Source: Enterobacter sp. 638
Lineage (GTDB): Bacteria > Pseudomonadota > Gammaproteobacteria > Enterobacterales > Enterobacteriaceae
Assembly (NCBI RefSeq): GCF_000016325.1
Contig: NC_009436.1
Coordinates: 930,001 to 994,000 of the forward strand
Length of the DNA: 64,000 nucleotides
Direction: 5' to 3'
Below, piece after piece: positions 63,532-64,000 of the stretch. Numbering within the stretch: the stretch's first letter is position 1; each line of letters opens with the position of its first letter. The notes beneath the pieces were generated by a model. It was not told the DNA's origin. It worked only from the letters and a program-made list of their open reading frames with translations, and did not search any database. Made by a program: the position numbers and the translations under genes.

Positions 63532-63560
63532 AAAATGCCCGGCAAGCCGGGCATTTTTTT
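63532..63560. terminator. Bidirectional terminator between yajQ and yajR
   Basis: AAAATGCCCGGC, AA, GCCGGGCATTTT with T-run TTT after it, between two convergent genes. Confidence 0.93.
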
Positions 63561-64000
63561 AGGCCTTTATCGCCTGCTCCACTTCAAAGCGGTTTGTCAC
63601 TTTGCTGTCGATTTTGACATACGCGCTGCGCTCTTCCGGGACAAGCAGCACTTCGCTAATACCCTCTTTTGTCTCCAGTCGCTGTTTCAGCGCGTCACTA
63701 ATATCGACGCCTTCCGGGATCTCGATTCGCAAGCTGCTGACGTAGCGCGGTTCTTTCATGGTGCTGGCAACCAGCAGCCAAGCCATCGCTAACAGCGCAC
63801 CGGCAAGAAATACCGTCTGCGAATCAAAGAAGCCATCGACCCAACCGCCCAGCGAACCGCCAATGGCGACGCCGAGAAACTGGCTGGTGGAGTAAATTCC
63901 CATCGCCGTACCTTTGTAGCCCGCGGGGGACTCTTTACTGATAAGCGAGGGCAACAGGGCTTCCATGAGATTAAAGGCGAGGAAGAAAATCTGCACGCCG
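63559..64000 (-). CDS. yajR: YajR MFS transporter (partial, C-terminal part)
   Basis: The last 146 or so residues of an MFS transporter; the gene begins outside the right edge. Two to three membrane segments (about FFLAFNLMEALLPSLI, GIYSTSQFLGVAIGGSLGGWV, FLAGALLAMAWLLVAS) precede a C-terminal YAM domain with a ferredoxin-like fold (YVSSLRIEIPEGVDISDALKQRLETKEGISEVLLVPE). This tail is characteristic of YajR. The substrate is unknown. It converges on yajQ as in E. coli. Confidence 0.93.
   Translation of the reverse strand, partial: GVQIFFLAFNLMEALLPSLISKESPAGYKGTAMGIYSTSQFLGVAIGGSLGGWVDGFFDSQTVFLAGALLAMAWLLVASTMKEPRYVSSLRIEIPEGVDISDALKQRLETKEGISEVLLVPEERSAYVKIDSKVTNRFEVEQAIKA

Overview
The window is a chromosomal segment of a member of the Enterobacteriaceae. 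From ddlA onward the gene order is nearly that of E. coli K-12 around minutes 8-10 (ampH-sbmA-yaiWYZ-ddlA ... phoA-psiF-dgcC-proC ... aroL ... sbcCD-phoBR ... queA-tgt-yajC-secDF ... ribDE-nusB-thiL ... dxs-ispA-xseB-thiI ... yajQR), and the proteins closely resemble the E. coli ones. A tsaA-type peroxiredoxin between malZ and acpH, an OlsF-like acyltransferase beside hemB, and abundant short palindromes ending in CCCCTCACCCC point away from E. coli itself and towards the Enterobacter/Lelliottia/Leclercia/Citrobacter group. The genus is an inference. No rRNA, tRNA or CRISPR array was seen.

Layout. (1) 1-3.8 kb, minus strand: a UhpABC-like sensing system (response regulator, MASE1 histidine kinase, MFS sensor) read straight into afuA, the binding protein of a sugar-phosphate ABC transporter that runs off the left edge. 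(2) 3.8-5.7 kb: a dispersed repeat element split by an IS481-family insertion sequence. (3) 5.8-9.2 kb: tauABCD for taurine uptake and desulfonation. (4) 9.2-9.9 kb: a second copy of the repeat element and a tandem array of a 57-bp palindromic unit. (5) 9.9-20 kb: a bifunctional acyltransferase, hemB, ampH, an isochorismatase-fold hydrolase, sbmA-yaiW, yaiY, yaiZ, ddlA and an extensin-like protein. (6) 20-31 kb: an MdtG-like exporter, iraP, phoA-psiF, dgcC, proC, yaiI, aroL-yaiA-aroM, ppnP, rdgC, mak, then a third repeat copy. (7) 31-43.6 kb: sbcDC, phoBR, brnQ, proY, malZ and the peroxiredoxin. (8) 43.7-64 kb: housekeeping operons for queuosine, protein export, nucleoside uptake (tsx), riboflavin, transcription (nusB), thiamine and isoprenoids, ending in a partial yajR.

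Functional links: phosphate control joins phoBR, phoA, psiF and iraP, and Pho boxes are visible before phoB and phoA. The dxs, ispA, yajO, thiL and thiI genes share 1-deoxyxylulose-5-phosphate and thiamine chemistry. SecD, SecF and YajC form one export complex.

The points most worth a second look are: the three-copy repeat element with terminal inverted repeats and a hairpin whose stem shows compensatory changes; the IS sitting in that hairpin's loop; the 57-bp tandem array; the clean absence of pgpA between thiL and yajO; the sensor system fused in one operon to afuA; and the OlsF-like enzyme.
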